Assembly (NCBI GenBank): GCA_018831265.1
Contig: JAHJCO010000029.1
Span: 43,099-107,098 of the forward strand
DNA length: 64,000 bases
Source: Actinomycetota bacterium
GTDB lineage: Bacteria; Actinomycetota; Geothermincolia; Fen-727; Anoxymicrobiaceae
Direction of reading: 5' to 3'
The position numbers and the translations under genes were made by a program. Under the pieces are notes generated by a model. That model was not told the DNA's origin. It searched no databases and worked only from the letters and a program-made list of their open reading frames with translations. Each line of letters starts with the position of its first letter. Position 1 is the first letter of the stretch. Shown here one piece after another: positions 47,875-56,430 of this stretch.

Positions 47875-48546
47875 ATGAGGCGACTGAAGAGCGGAGAGGA
47901 GGTGGAGGTGCAGCCGAAAACGGGGACGGTCTGGCGGGCGATGCTGATCGCGCTGGCGGTCGTGGTGGTGCTGGCGGCGTTCGGCATAGTGGCCGGACGC
48001 CTGGGCGAGCTCGCCGAGGAGCCCGCCGAGGCACTCGAGCTGCTGAGCAGCGTTTCGGCTCTGCTGGCGGTGAGCTTCATCTTCCTGGACATGACCACCG
48101 GCAGCTTCCGGCCGCTCCTCAACCGGGTCTTCAAGCCGGGGCGCCTGCAGTCGGCGCACAACGCGTTCGGCCTGGTCGGGTTCTCCCTGGCCCTGTGCCA
48201 TTTCCTTTTCCTGCTGCCGGCGATAGGCGAGCACTACGAGGAAGCGAACAGGGCCCTGTTCTTCTTCGGACCGGCGGCGCTGGTCCTGCTGGCCCTGACG
48301 ATAGTCACCGCACTGCTGGCCGCGCGGCTCTCACACAGCTGGAGGGTCATCCATCTGCTGAACTACGTCATCTTCGGGATAGCCATGTTGCATGCCCTGG
48401 TCATCGGCGAGGACAGGTCGACGCCGGGGATGTTGGCGTTCTTCATCGCATTCGGGACTGTCGCCCTGGCGGGGCTTATCTACCGCCTCGCCTTCACCGA
48501 CTGGAGAGTGCATTTCGGGCGTGTTTCCGGGAGTGGTGGGCGATGA
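47875..48546 (+). CDS. ferric-reductase-like membrane protein, putative heme-binding
   Basis: About 223 residues from MRRLKSGEEVEVQ, with GGAG 7 bases upstream; the frame extends 12 codons further. About six membrane helices. Histidines in QSAHNAFGLVGFSLALCHFL and SHSWRVIHLLNYVIFGIAMLHAL give the paired spacing (about 13-14 residues on two helices) of b-type heme binding in ferric-reductase-like proteins. No FAD or NADPH domain follows, so it may act as an electron conduit. First of three overlapping membrane genes. Confidence 0.75.
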   Translation: MRRLKSGEEVEVQPKTGTVWRAMLIALAVVVVLAAFGIVAGRLGELAEEPAEALELLSSVSALLAVSFIFLDMTTGSFRPLLNRVFKPGRLQSAHNAFGLVGFSLALCHFLFLLPAIGEHYEEANRALFFFGPAALVLLALTIVTALLAARLSHSWRVIHLLNYVIFGIAMLHALVIGEDRSTPGMLAFFIAFGTVALAGLIYRLAFTDWRVHFGRVSGSGGR

Positions 48547-49004
48547 GCTGGCTCGCGTTCATTCACGCGCTCCTGGGAGCGGTACTCATCACGGGTCTCG
48601 TGGTAGTGATCTGGCAGTCACTTTTCCCCAGCGGAAGGAGCCTGCGCGCGATAAGGTCGAACGCCGTCGCAATGGCAGCCGTGGCGGTCGTCATCGACGT
48701 CCTCGGCGACATCGTGTACACGGCCTACAGGGTGAAGAGCGCTACCGGCCCGCGCAGCATCATCCTCGCCGGCAACAGCCCGTGGATCCACGAGATACTC
48801 ATGGAGTTCAAGGAGCACGCGGCGCACTTCGTCCCGGCACTGCTGCTGGTGGCGATCGCGCTGGTCTTCGTGTACGACATACGCCGGAAGGAGAACGGTA
48901 CGGCGCGGAAGGCCGTGGCGGCGGTCTTCGCCCTCGCGCTCCTGGTGACCGTTACCGTCCTGCTGATGGGGGCGTTTATCAACAACGCCGCCCCGATAAG
49001 GTGA
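48543..49004 (+). CDS. four-helix membrane protein, second gene of the redox-like module
   Basis: 153 residues, starting at an ATG in an ATGA overlap with the upstream gene. Four hydrophobic segments; conserved-looking H residues in LAFIHALLG, SPWIHEILMEFKEHAAHFVPAL. The HEI...H...H spacing suggests metal or heme binding, but I recognise no family. Probably forms a complex with its neighbours. Confidence 0.65.
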   Translation: MSWLAFIHALLGAVLITGLVVVIWQSLFPSGRSLRAIRSNAVAMAAVAVVIDVLGDIVYTAYRVKSATGPRSIILAGNSPWIHEILMEFKEHAAHFVPALLLVAIALVFVYDIRRKENGTARKAVAAVFALALLVTVTVLLMGAFINNAAPIR

Positions 49005-49009
49005 TCCGG

Positions 49010-49342
49010 ATGGACGAAGGCACAGGACCGAGGAACGCGAGCGCCGCGGTGGCGGCGATGGTCGCCGCCTCGGTGACCATCCTGTCCCTGGGGATAATGA
49101 GCTTCATCGGCGAGATCTCGGAGCCGGTAAAGGAGTTCTTTGTGTTCTACGACCGCGTGGGCTCGCTCTCGGGCCACGCGGTTGTCGCCTACGCGCTCGG
49201 CCTGGCGGTATTCTTTGCGCTCTTCAGGGTGAGACGTCTCGGGGGGCAGAGCCTGGTGGTTTGGACGACGGTGCTCTTCTCCTCGACGGCACTCGCCGCC
49301 CTGCTGATCTTCACCCCGTTCGTAAAGCTCTTTGTCGAATAG
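49010..49342 (+). CDS. small three-helix membrane protein, third gene of the module
   Basis: 110 residues from MDEGTGPRN, with AGGTG upstream; a GTG at 49001 overlapping the previous stop is the alternative. Three hydrophobic segments (AAMVAASVTILSLGIMSFIG; AVVAYALGLAVFFALF; LFSSTALAALLIFTPFV). It has one conserved-looking H (GSLSGHAVVAYAL). No family recognised. It ends 15 bases before the convergent sigma-factor gene. Confidence 0.62.
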   Translation: MDEGTGPRNASAAVAAMVAASVTILSLGIMSFIGEISEPVKEFFVFYDRVGSLSGHAVVAYALGLAVFFALFRVRRLGGQSLVVWTTVLFSSTALAALLIFTPFVKLFVE

Positions 49343-49357
49343 CCGTCTCGGCGGGAC

Positions 49358-50191
49358 TTAGTCCTGTTCCGTCCCCATGGACCTGGTGAGCTTGCCGCGC
49401 AGGCGTAGGATCGCCCGCGTGTGCATCTGGCAGATCCGGGCCTCCGATACGCCGAAGACCGCGGCGATCTCACGCATGGTCAGGCCCTCGTAGTAATAGA
49501 GCGAGACTATGGTCTTCTCGCGCACGGGCAGCTCATCGATGGCGCGCGCCATCGCGTCCTTCATCTCCTCGAGCTCGAAGGTCTGCAAGGGATCGCTGGC
49601 ACGGGAGTCCGGCAGGGTATCGGCGATGCTGATCGACTCCGACCTCTCTCCTCCCACCGAGATCAGCTCGTCCAGGGCGACGATCGACACGAACGAGAGT
49701 TCCCCGAGGACGTTCAGGTACTCCTCGCGGGTCATCTTCAGCTTCTCCGCGACCTCCTGGTCGGTGGGGGCGCGTCGCAACTCCCCCTCCAGGACCGCGT
49801 ACGCCTTCTCGATCTCACGCGCCTGCGACCGGACCGAGCGCGGCACCCAGTCACCCGCCCGAAGCTCGTCGATGATGGCGCCCTTGATACGCGCCACCGC
49901 GTAGGTCTCGAACTTGACCCCCCGCTCGGGGTTGAACTTCTCGATGGCGTCCAGGAGACCGACGACACCGTAGCTGACCAGGTCCCCGTACTCGACCGAG
50001 GGGGGGAGTCCCACGCTGACCCTGCCGGCCACGTACTTCACCATGTTGGAGTAATGGAGGATGAGGTTCTCGCGCGTCCGGGGAGTCGGCTCGGAGCGGT
50101 GCTCCGACCAGAGACGGTCGGCCACCGGGTCGGTCCTCTCCACCGCGTCCTGCGCCTTGAATATGGATGCACCCTTGTCGGGGTCCGTCAT
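49358..50191 (-). CDS. FliA/WhiG-type sigma factor (sigma-28 family)
   Basis: About 277 residues from MTDPDKGAS; a GTG 36 bases upstream is possible, but only this ATG has GGAG nearby. Regions: 2 (GDLVSYGVVGLLDAIEKFNP, FETYAVARIKGAIIDELRA), 3 (RRAPTDQEVAEKLKMTREEY) and 4 (VREKTIVSLYYYEGLTMREI, VSEARICQMHTRAILRLR). FliA drives flagellar genes and WhiG drives sporulation in Streptomyces; which applies is unknown. A FlgM homologue is encoded in the same window. Confidence 0.92.
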   Translation of the reverse strand: MTDPDKGASIFKAQDAVERTDPVADRLWSEHRSEPTPRTRENLILHYSNMVKYVAGRVSVGLPPSVEYGDLVSYGVVGLLDAIEKFNPERGVKFETYAVARIKGAIIDELRAGDWVPRSVRSQAREIEKAYAVLEGELRRAPTDQEVAEKLKMTREEYLNVLGELSFVSIVALDELISVGGERSESISIADTLPDSRASDPLQTFELEEMKDAMARAIDELPVREKTIVSLYYYEGLTMREIAAVFGVSEARICQMHTRAILRLRGKLTRSMGTEQD

Positions 50192-50305
50192 CTGGACAAC
50201 ACTCCACCCGTCCGTGCGACTCGCCACGTGGATTTTACCATTCCCGCGCGCCCCTGCATCACCATTAAAGGCATCGGAGAGACACGAACCCCGCTTTATA
50301 GTGAA

Positions 50306-52366
50306 TCAGGCGGGGGTTATGCGGAAGGGGGCCTTGAGGCGGAGGTCCCACTCGGCCGAGGACCCGCCGACCATCACCTCGTAGTCGCAGGCCTCCACGA
50401 TCCGGGAGGAGCTGCCCGCGTCGTAGTAGGCCAGCTCCGAGGTGTCCACCGTGAGGCTCACCCTCTTCGTCTCCCCCGGCTCGAGGGAGACCCGCTGGAA
50501 GCCCTTGAGCTCCTTTAGCGGACGGTCGACGACCGACCCCCGGCAGCCCACGTATAGCTGGGCCACCTCGTCGCCCGCGACACCGCCCGTGTTGGTGACG
50601 TCGAACGTGACCTCGACGCCGCCGCCCGGGGCCACCTCGGTGTCGCTCAGGCGCAGGTCCGAGTACGCGAACGTCGTGTAGCTGAGCCCGTATCCGAACG
50701 GGAACGACGGGGTCATCCCCTCCTTGTCGAAAAGGCGGTACCCGTGGTAGTAGCCGTAGTCGACCGATTTCGCTTTCTTGTCGAACGGCGGAAGCTGGCT
50801 CTCGGAGGCGGGGAACGTGACGGGGAGCCTGCCACCGGGGTTCACGTCCCCGAAGATGGCTTCGGCGATGGCGTGTCCGCCCTCCATGCCCGGGTACCAG
50901 GCCAGCAGGACCGCTTCGACCTCGTCGACCCAGTCGGCCACGGTGATGGCGCTCCCCCCCTCGAGCACCACCACGCAGCGCTCGCTCTCGTCCGCGACCG
51001 CCTTGATGAGCTCCACCTCCCCGGCGCTCAAGCCCAGGTGTTCACGGTCGCCGCCGGCCCAGTGCTTCGAGATGTACTCGCCCTCCTGGTGATAGTCGAG
51101 CCCGGCGACGACAATGGAGGCGTGCGCCCACACCGCCAGTTGCCTCGCCCTGTGCAGGTCCTTGCCGCTGTCGTAGAGCACCTGCACCGCCGCCCTCGCG
51201 CGGTCGCGGATCCCCTGAAGTGGCGTCACAACGAAGGGTGGGCTTACCCGGCTGCTGCCCCGGTCGCCGATGTTCGGCCTGTCGGCCAGCCTTCCGAAGA
51301 CGGCGACGTGCTTGATGCTGTCGCGGTCCAGGGGAAGCGCTCCCTCCTCGTTCTTGAGAAGGACCATGCTCCGGCGCGCTACCTCACACGCAAGGTCGGT
51401 GTGCTCGCGGCACGCCACCTTCTCTTTGCCGTACCGGCCGGGCTCGCCCACGGCGGCGAAGCGCGCCTTCTGCCGGATGATCCTCGCCGCCGCGTCGTCT
51501 ATCGTGTCCATGGGGACGATACCGTGCCTGACCGCCCGCTTCAGCCGTCCGCCGAACCTCCAGCGCCTGGGCATCTCCATGTCCAGTCCCGACATCACGC
51601 CTTCCACGCCGTCACGAACACCCCGGACGAAGTCGCTCATCACCAGGCCGTCGAACCCCCAGTCCGACTTCAGTATCCCGCGCAGAAGGTGCAGGTTCTG
51701 ACCGCAGTATGCGCCGTTGACCTTGTTGTAGGCGCTCATGACCGAGGCCACGCCGGCGTCCACGCACCTCTTGAAGTGTGGAAGGTAGACCTCGCGCAGC
51801 GTGCGCTCGTCGACGCGGACGTCCACGTAGAAGCGGGATTCCTCTATGCTGTTGCATGCGAAGTGCTTGGCGCAGGCCATGAGATGCCGCTGCGCCCCGG
51901 CCATGGACGCGACCCCCATCACCCCCAGCAGGTAGGGATCCTCGCCGAACGTCTCCTGGCAGCGGCCCCACCCGGGATGTCTGGGCACGTTGATACAGAC
52001 ACCCCCGTAGAAGTTCGCGCCCTGGGCGCGTGCCTCCACCCCTATCGCGTCACCGACCCGCATCACGAGGGCGGGATCCCAGGTCGCTCCCCTTGCCATC
52101 GCCACCGGAAAGCAGGTGGAGTGGCCCATGCAGACCCCCCGGGGGCCGTCGGTGAAGCGGAGCGGTGGGATGCCAAGCCTGCGGCACCCACCGGAGTCGA
52201 ACGTCCATTTTCCGTACGCCAGGGCCATTACGGCCAGCTTGAGGTCGCTGCTGTTGCCGGCCATCTCGTTGAGCTTCTCGCGCAGGGTCATCTCCCCGAC
52301 GAGCTCCGCGATGAGCCGTTCTCGCTGTTCTCCGTCCGCCGCGACCACATCGGCGAAGTTCACCAC
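50306..52366 (-). CDS. family 3 glycoside hydrolase (beta-glucosidase-like)
   Basis: 686 residues without signal peptide, so probably cytoplasmic. The N-terminal barrel has FTDGPRGVC, KHFACNSIEESRFYVDVRVDE and the nucleophile Asp in LVMSDFVRGVRDG. The middle alpha/beta domain has VVVLEGGSAITVADWVDEV, and the C-terminal fibronectin III-like domain has FDVTNTGGVAGDEVAQLYV. Likely acts on beta-glucosides or related oligosaccharides after uptake. The divergent TetR gene shares its upstream region. Confidence 0.93.
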   Translation of the reverse strand: MVNFADVVAADGEQRERLIAELVGEMTLREKLNEMAGNSSDLKLAVMALAYGKWTFDSGGCRRLGIPPLRFTDGPRGVCMGHSTCFPVAMARGATWDPALVMRVGDAIGVEARAQGANFYGGVCINVPRHPGWGRCQETFGEDPYLLGVMGVASMAGAQRHLMACAKHFACNSIEESRFYVDVRVDERTLREVYLPHFKRCVDAGVASVMSAYNKVNGAYCGQNLHLLRGILKSDWGFDGLVMSDFVRGVRDGVEGVMSGLDMEMPRRWRFGGRLKRAVRHGIVPMDTIDDAAARIIRQKARFAAVGEPGRYGKEKVACREHTDLACEVARRSMVLLKNEEGALPLDRDSIKHVAVFGRLADRPNIGDRGSSRVSPPFVVTPLQGIRDRARAAVQVLYDSGKDLHRARQLAVWAHASIVVAGLDYHQEGEYISKHWAGGDREHLGLSAGEVELIKAVADESERCVVVLEGGSAITVADWVDEVEAVLLAWYPGMEGGHAIAEAIFGDVNPGGRLPVTFPASESQLPPFDKKAKSVDYGYYHGYRLFDKEGMTPSFPFGYGLSYTTFAYSDLRLSDTEVAPGGGVEVTFDVTNTGGVAGDEVAQLYVGCRGSVVDRPLKELKGFQRVSLEPGETKRVSLTVDTSELAYYDAGSSSRIVEACDYEVMVGGSSAEWDLRLKAPFRITPA

Positions 52367-52499
52367 TCGATCTACCCCCTCGTATCGCGCCGGGCGCCCC
52401 GGCCGCGCCCATTATACCCACACTAATAGTGGTGCCAGGCACATTAGCCGGAAAGTATTAGCTTCGCGCCGGTGCTTTGACCCTTGATTTCCACAGCGA

Positions 52500-52537
52500 A
52501 CTGACATATCATTCAGTTTACTGACATGGTGTTCAGT
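52500..52537. promoter_or_regulatory. two tandem palindromic operators (ACTGAnnnnnnnnTCAGT)
   Basis: ACTGACATATCATTCAGT (52500-52517) and ACTGACATGGTGTTCAGT (52520-52537) are two 18-base palindromes with centres 20 bp apart, just before the TetR start. This is the usual layout of an autoregulatory TetR-family operator, possibly bound cooperatively. They could also affect the divergent glycosidase gene. Confidence 0.8.
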
Positions 52538-52550
52538 CAAGGCGGGTTCA

Positions 52551-53159
52551 ATGGCCAGGATAGACCTCACGGACATAAGGCGGCGGCAGATAATCGACGC
52601 CGCCTTCAAGGTGTTCGCGGAGAATGGGTATCACAACTCGACCATGGCGGACATAGCCACCGAACTCGACGTCGGGCACGGCACGCTCTACCGCTACTTC
52701 AAGAACAAGCTCGACATCGCCTCATGCGTCCTGGAGGACATCATCGACAGGATATCCCTGATAGTCACCGACCTCCCCCCCGAGAGTGTCAACAGCCTGG
52801 ACGAGTACGCGGAGCGACTCGACGAGATCGGCGACCGCTTCTTCGAGCTGCTCGAGGACAACCCCGACATGCACCGGTTCCTCTTCTACGAGGCGCTCGC
52901 CATCGACGATTCCGTGACCCGGAAGATAAACGCCGCCTTTCTCCTCTTCGGATCGTACACCGAGATGTACCTGCGCAACGGGATAGACAAGGGCTTCCTC
53001 AAGAGCGACATACACACCCACGAGGCGTCGCTCGCCATCAACGCGATGCTGTTCGAGGCCTCCAGGCGACTTTCCGGAACCGGAGAGATAGACGAGGAAT
53101 CAAAGCGAGCATGGTCGGATACGATCAAACGTTTCATTATCGAAGGCTTCGGCAAGTAA
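52551..53159 (+). CDS. TetR-family transcriptional regulator
   Basis: 202 residues. The N-terminal helix-turn-helix (RRQIIDAAFKVFAENGYHN, TMADIATELDVGHGTLYRYF, KNKLDIASCVL) is typical. The C-terminal ligand-binding part is all-helical. The ligand is unknown. It is followed 12 bases later by a membrane-protein gene, probably in the same operon, and preceded by two palindromic operators. Confidence 0.94.
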   Translation: MARIDLTDIRRRQIIDAAFKVFAENGYHNSTMADIATELDVGHGTLYRYFKNKLDIASCVLEDIIDRISLIVTDLPPESVNSLDEYAERLDEIGDRFFELLEDNPDMHRFLFYEALAIDDSVTRKINAAFLLFGSYTEMYLRNGIDKGFLKSDIHTHEASLAINAMLFEASRRLSGTGEIDEESKRAWSDTIKRFIIEGFGK

Positions 53160-53171
53160 AGGGGGAGTCAC

Positions 53172-54146
53172 ATGGTCGAGGTTGATGTCTTCTGGTCTTA
53201 CGGGCTGGGGGCGAGCTTCGCGCTCGCGGCCTTCCGCCAGATACGGCGGATCGAGGCCGAGAGGGAGGACGTGCAGGAGCTGAAGCTCAACCGAAGGCAA
53301 CTTCGCGACATCGGCAGGCTGGTCAAGGAGATCGAGAAGGGCGACCCCGCCTTCACCAACCAGTACTTCCTGAAAACGCTGCTGTTCCTCTCGCTGCTGT
53401 TCGTGCCATCCGGTTCCAACCTGCTGTGGTCCAACCCCAACTGGGAGACGATGCAGGTCGGGAGCTACGAGACCATCCCCGGCTGGCTGGTGAGCGGCTT
53501 CACCATCACCAACGTCACCCAGGGGATACTGGGCTACTGGATAACCCGCAACCTGCTGCTCAAGGGCGAGTACTACAAGGCCGCGCAGCAGACGATCTAC
53601 GCCTACCTGGGCTTCTGGTTCATCCTGGTCAACGGCTGGGACAAGACCGGCTACAAGCGGTTCTTCTCTCGCAACCGCGAGGCGTTCGACAGCTGGCACT
53701 GGACCAACGTCTTCGGGTGGCTGACCTCCGACGTGGTGCGCATCCTGCTGGCGTACGGCCTGTTCTTCATACCGCTGATGCTCCACTGGATGACCGCGTG
53801 GCTCAAGGAAGGCTACGAGGCGGACCCGGAGGCCGGCTGGCCGGCCGACGAGCAGGAGCAGATGTTGGAGTTCATGAAGCTCAACGGATACCTGCTGTTC
53901 ACGGTGCTCGGCTGGACGCTCGGAAGCGCCGTGCTGGCCCACCTGCTCATCCGGTGGTTCGGCTGGACGATAGGAGGGGCTCTCGCTTCCGGCCTCGTCT
54001 ACCTGGGCGGCCTCAGCAAGTGGGGGCTGGCGCCCAGGCTGCTCAAGAAGATAATGAGGGTCGCGGACCTCGAGGCCCCGCCCGTCTGGGAGCTGCCGCG
54101 TGAGTACGAGGTCGTCGAGGAGGAGCTCATCATCGTCAGCGCATAA
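53172..54146 (+). CDS. multi-pass membrane protein of unknown function
   Basis: 324 residues with GGGGGAG before the ATG. A short hydrophobic N-terminus and a charged helix (IRRIEAEREDVQELKLNRRQ) are followed by about five membrane segments (KTLLFLSLLFVPSG, LVSGFTITNVTQGILGYWI, IYAYLGFWFILVNGW, ILLAYGLFFIPLMLHWM, LLFTVLGWTLGSAVLAHLLI). The end is acidic. Trp, Tyr and Phe are unusually frequent. I recognise no family. Operonic with TetR, so probably induced by the TetR ligand. Confidence 0.8.
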   Translation: MVEVDVFWSYGLGASFALAAFRQIRRIEAEREDVQELKLNRRQLRDIGRLVKEIEKGDPAFTNQYFLKTLLFLSLLFVPSGSNLLWSNPNWETMQVGSYETIPGWLVSGFTITNVTQGILGYWITRNLLLKGEYYKAAQQTIYAYLGFWFILVNGWDKTGYKRFFSRNREAFDSWHWTNVFGWLTSDVVRILLAYGLFFIPLMLHWMTAWLKEGYEADPEAGWPADEQEQMLEFMKLNGYLLFTVLGWTLGSAVLAHLLIRWFGWTIGGALASGLVYLGGLSKWGLAPRLLKKIMRVADLEAPPVWELPREYEVVEEELIIVSA

Positions 54147-54148
54147 CT

Positions 54149-54201
54149 TGAGGCGGGGCTCTCAGCCGCGCATCATCCCGGCCTGAGAGGCCGGGCTCAA
54201 A
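54149..54201. repeat. imperfect inverted repeat between convergent genes, copy 2
   Basis: Same 18-base arms as 444-508 with a shorter loop. It lies just after the stop of the membrane-protein gene and overlaps the last codons of the convergent DUF5667-like gene. Confidence 0.7.
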
Positions 54202-55141
54202 ATCGTGAGCCCTGATCCATCATGCCGCCGTCCGGCTGACCCGGCCCCGGCGATCCCGGGGACGGCTGCTGCTGTTGTTGCTGCTGCTGACCGCCGGGGC
54301 TCATACCCTCATCAGCGGGTCCCTGCTGCTGGTTCTGCTGCCCTCCGGGTCCCTGTTGCTGGTTCTGCTGCCCTCCGTCACCCGGGCCCGGCCCGGGGGA
54401 CGCGGGCGAGCGCACGTCCGGCTGACCCAGCCTCCTTCGCATACGGTTGACGCTCTGAAGGACCGCCTGCTGCTGTGCCTGGCTCATCTCATCGAGCGCG
54501 TCTGACACAAGAGTTGCCAGTCTGTCGGCCAACGCGCGTATCCGACGCCGGGTGGTGTCACCGGCGGCGCCCTCCTGCCGCTCCGACTCGCCGTAGGCGC
54601 GCTCCAGGTCCCGGGCGGCGTCGCCGGCGAGCGGACCATACCACTCGGCGAGCTGCCGGTCCTCCGCGTACCCCAGCTCCGAGGCTCTCCGGTTCGCGCC
54701 GGCCAGATAGGTCGTTGCGCGCGCCCCGGGACCGGGCTGCACCGCGGTCCAGGCCGACTCCATCCAGCGCTTGACCGAGTAGAGCGGATTCCCGGGCATC
54801 GCGAACACCGACGCGGTTCCAAGCGCCAGCAGCAACACCGCGGCGAACGCGGCCACGAGCCCGGCCCTTGCGTACACCCGCCGCGAGCGGCTCGCCGTGC
54901 GGGACCGCGCGGGAGCAATCTCAGCCTCCCGGCGCATAGCAGCGGCGCGCTCCGCCAGCAGGCGCCTCCTGTCCTCCAGCCCTGCAGCCGGAGGCAGCGC
55001 AGGGCCACCCGCGGCCAGGATCCCGAGCACGCGCGAGTCCGGGTCGGATGAGGACCCCCGGCTTATGGGCCCGCCTCCCATCGTCCTTCGCGCCTTCCAC
55101 GCGAACACGAGGGGATCGGACCTCTTCTCCCTGTCACTCAT
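54197..55141 (-). CDS. membrane protein with DUF5667-like extracytoplasmic region, ECF partner
   Basis: About 314 residues from MSDREKRSDPLV; the ATG overlaps the ECF sigma stop (ATGA). One membrane helix (AGLVAAFAAVLLLALGTASVF), then MPGNPLYSVKRWMESAWTAVQPG, a DUF5667-type start, and a helical extracytoplasmic part. The last 70 residues are Gly/Gln/Pro-rich with a GQQNQQQGP unit twice and Q8. The N-terminal 90 residues would be cytoplasmic, so an anti-sigma role is plausible, but no zinc HxxxCxxC motif is seen. Confidence 0.78.
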   Translation of the reverse strand: MSDREKRSDPLVFAWKARRTMGGGPISRGSSSDPDSRVLGILAAGGPALPPAAGLEDRRRLLAERAAAMRREAEIAPARSRTASRSRRVYARAGLVAAFAAVLLLALGTASVFAMPGNPLYSVKRWMESAWTAVQPGPGARATTYLAGANRRASELGYAEDRQLAEWYGPLAGDAARDLERAYGESERQEGAAGDTTRRRIRALADRLATLVSDALDEMSQAQQQAVLQSVNRMRRRLGQPDVRSPASPGPGPGDGGQQNQQQGPGGQQNQQQGPADEGMSPGGQQQQQQQQPSPGSPGPGQPDGGMMDQGSRF

Positions 55142-55695
55142 GCCCCGCTCCACTCACCCTCGTACATGCGACCCAGCGCCCTTACCGCCCTGAACTGCAG
55201 AGCCCGAACCGCACCGGGCTTCCTTCCGATCATGCCCGCGACCTCCTTGACGCTGTAACCCTCCAGGAACCTGAGGAGGACCACCTCCCGCTGCTCGTCG
55301 GGAAGCCGGCTCAGCGCCTCGTAGAGGGACTCGTGACTGTCTGCTTCGAGTACCAGGTCCTCCGGGGTCTGTTCCACGGGCACGGCCGACGCCTCGTCCA
55401 GCTCGACCTGTGAGCTCTTTGAAGCGGCCTCCCTGCGCCTGGCCAGCAGGTTGCGTGCGATACCGAACAGCCACGCTCCCAGCGTGCCTCCCCGATCGTC
55501 GAAGCCCTCGATCTTCTCCATGGCCGTGGTCAGCACGTCCGACGCGAGGTCTTCCGACGCGTCCAGGTCTCCGGTGTGGTAGTACATGTACCTTCTCAGT
55601 TTTTCGTAGTAGAGGTCGAACATCTCGCCGAACGCTTCCGGCTCGTAGAGCCGGGCCCTTTCCGCGAGCTCGACCAGCGCTTCCGTACGGGGCAA
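55138..55695 (-). CDS. ECF-type RNA polymerase sigma factor
   Basis: About 185 residues from a TTG (MPRTEALVELAERA), preceded by GGGAGGG; the longer frame upstream lacks native features. Region 2: FGEMFDLYYEKLRRYMYYHTGDLDASEDLASDV; region 4: LSRLPDEQREVVLLRFLEGYSVKEVAGMIGRKPGAVRALQFRA (helix-turn-helix). It directs a small regulon, presumably including its own operon. The DUF5667-like gene follows in ATGA overlap. Confidence 0.92.
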   Translation of the reverse strand: MPRTEALVELAERARLYEPEAFGEMFDLYYEKLRRYMYYHTGDLDASEDLASDVLTTAMEKIEGFDDRGGTLGAWLFGIARNLLARRREAASKSSQVELDEASAVPVEQTPEDLVLEADSHESLYEALSRLPDEQREVVLLRFLEGYSVKEVAGMIGRKPGAVRALQFRAVRALGRMYEGEWSGA

Positions 55696-55755
55696 ATCCC
55701 TCCCTCGTCCACCGGCGGCGGCTCCTATGAATGGAATCAGAAAAAACACCAAGAC

Positions 55756-55819
55756 GTTACGGCCTCTCGCGATGGTCGGTCCCCCGCTTCTAGAGGCTTT
55801 TTCTCCGGAAGGCCGTAAC
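55756..55819. repeat. inverted repeat with alternative pairing, ECF sigma leader
   Basis: Perfect 10-bp arms GTTACGGCCT and AGGCCGTAAC are 44 bases apart. Inside, AGAGGC (55793) could instead pair with GCCTCT (55762), so two structures exclude each other. The minus strand then has a run of six T (55741-55746) before the sigma gene. Attenuation of the sigma gene, or a site shared with the divergent secreted-protein gene, is possible. Confidence 0.5.
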
Positions 55820-55908
55820 AACCTCGCCCGTGTCCGGATGTCATCTTCGAAGAGACGGACCACGCGGGCTTGCAGGCCCGATAGAGAAGCCGCGAGGAGG
55901 TGAACATA

Positions 55909-56355
55909 TTGAAGCCCAGTTTCACAGTAGCACTGGCGGCGGCGCTGATGCTGGCAGGGACGCTTATAGTGGCCCTGACCGTCCCCGTTCTCGCGGGCGG
56001 AGGTGGCCTCGGCGCCTGCCTGAGGAGCGCGACCGGGACGTGTACCGCAGAGACCTGCAGCCTCATGGAAAGAGCACGCGTGTGCACGGGACAGCCTCAA
56101 TCGCAGGCGTCGGGAGCGGGCTCACAGGCCGCGGACCAGACGCGCACGCAGACCAGAGACCAGACGCGCACGCAGACCACGGACCAGACATGCACCCAGA
56201 CCATGGAGCAGACAAGGGCGCAGACCAGGGACCAGACGCGAGACCAGTCGAGGCTCCAGACCAGGGATCCCAGCTCGGGCTGCGTGCCGCAGCCGCAGGG
56301 CGATTCCTCGGGCAACCAGTCCGGGGGGCCGGGCAGCCAGTGCCCGCGCCAGTAA
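55909..56355 (+). CDS. small secreted protein with octad Thr-Gln repeats
   Basis: 148 residues from a TTG (MKPSFTVALAAALMLAG), with GAGGAGG 8 bases upstream. Signal peptide through VPVLAGGGG. A Cys-containing region (ACLRSATGTCTAETCS) precedes about five 8-residue repeats of the form (D/E)QTR(T/A)QT(R/T/M), residues about 70-115. The end is Gly/Ser-rich with two Cys. No family recognised. Divergent from the ECF sigma gene, so it may be in its regulon. A strong terminator follows. Confidence 0.72.
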   Translation: MKPSFTVALAAALMLAGTLIVALTVPVLAGGGGLGACLRSATGTCTAETCSLMERARVCTGQPQSQASGAGSQAADQTRTQTRDQTRTQTTDQTCTQTMEQTRAQTRDQTRDQSRLQTRDPSSGCVPQPQGDSSGNQSGGPGSQCPRQ

Positions 56356-56382
56356 GAGTAAGAGCTGAAGAGAGCATAGAAG

Positions 56383-56409
56383 AAAAACCGGCCCATGTGG
56401 CCGGTTTTT
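56383..56409 (+). terminator. intrinsic terminator (bidirectional)
   Basis: AAAAACCGGCC-CATGT-GGCCGGTTTTT: 11-bp perfect stem with a T-run on either strand, lying between the convergent octad-repeat gene and the nitronate monooxygenase gene. A clear rho-independent terminator serving both. Confidence 0.93.
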
Positions 56410-56430
56410 CAATGTCTGGAGGTCCGGGCT

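Noticed and set aside
50744..52426. 560-residue open frame antisense to the GH3 gene
   Set aside because: His/Arg/Val-rich composition typical of antisense frames; the GH3 motifs on the other strand are clear.
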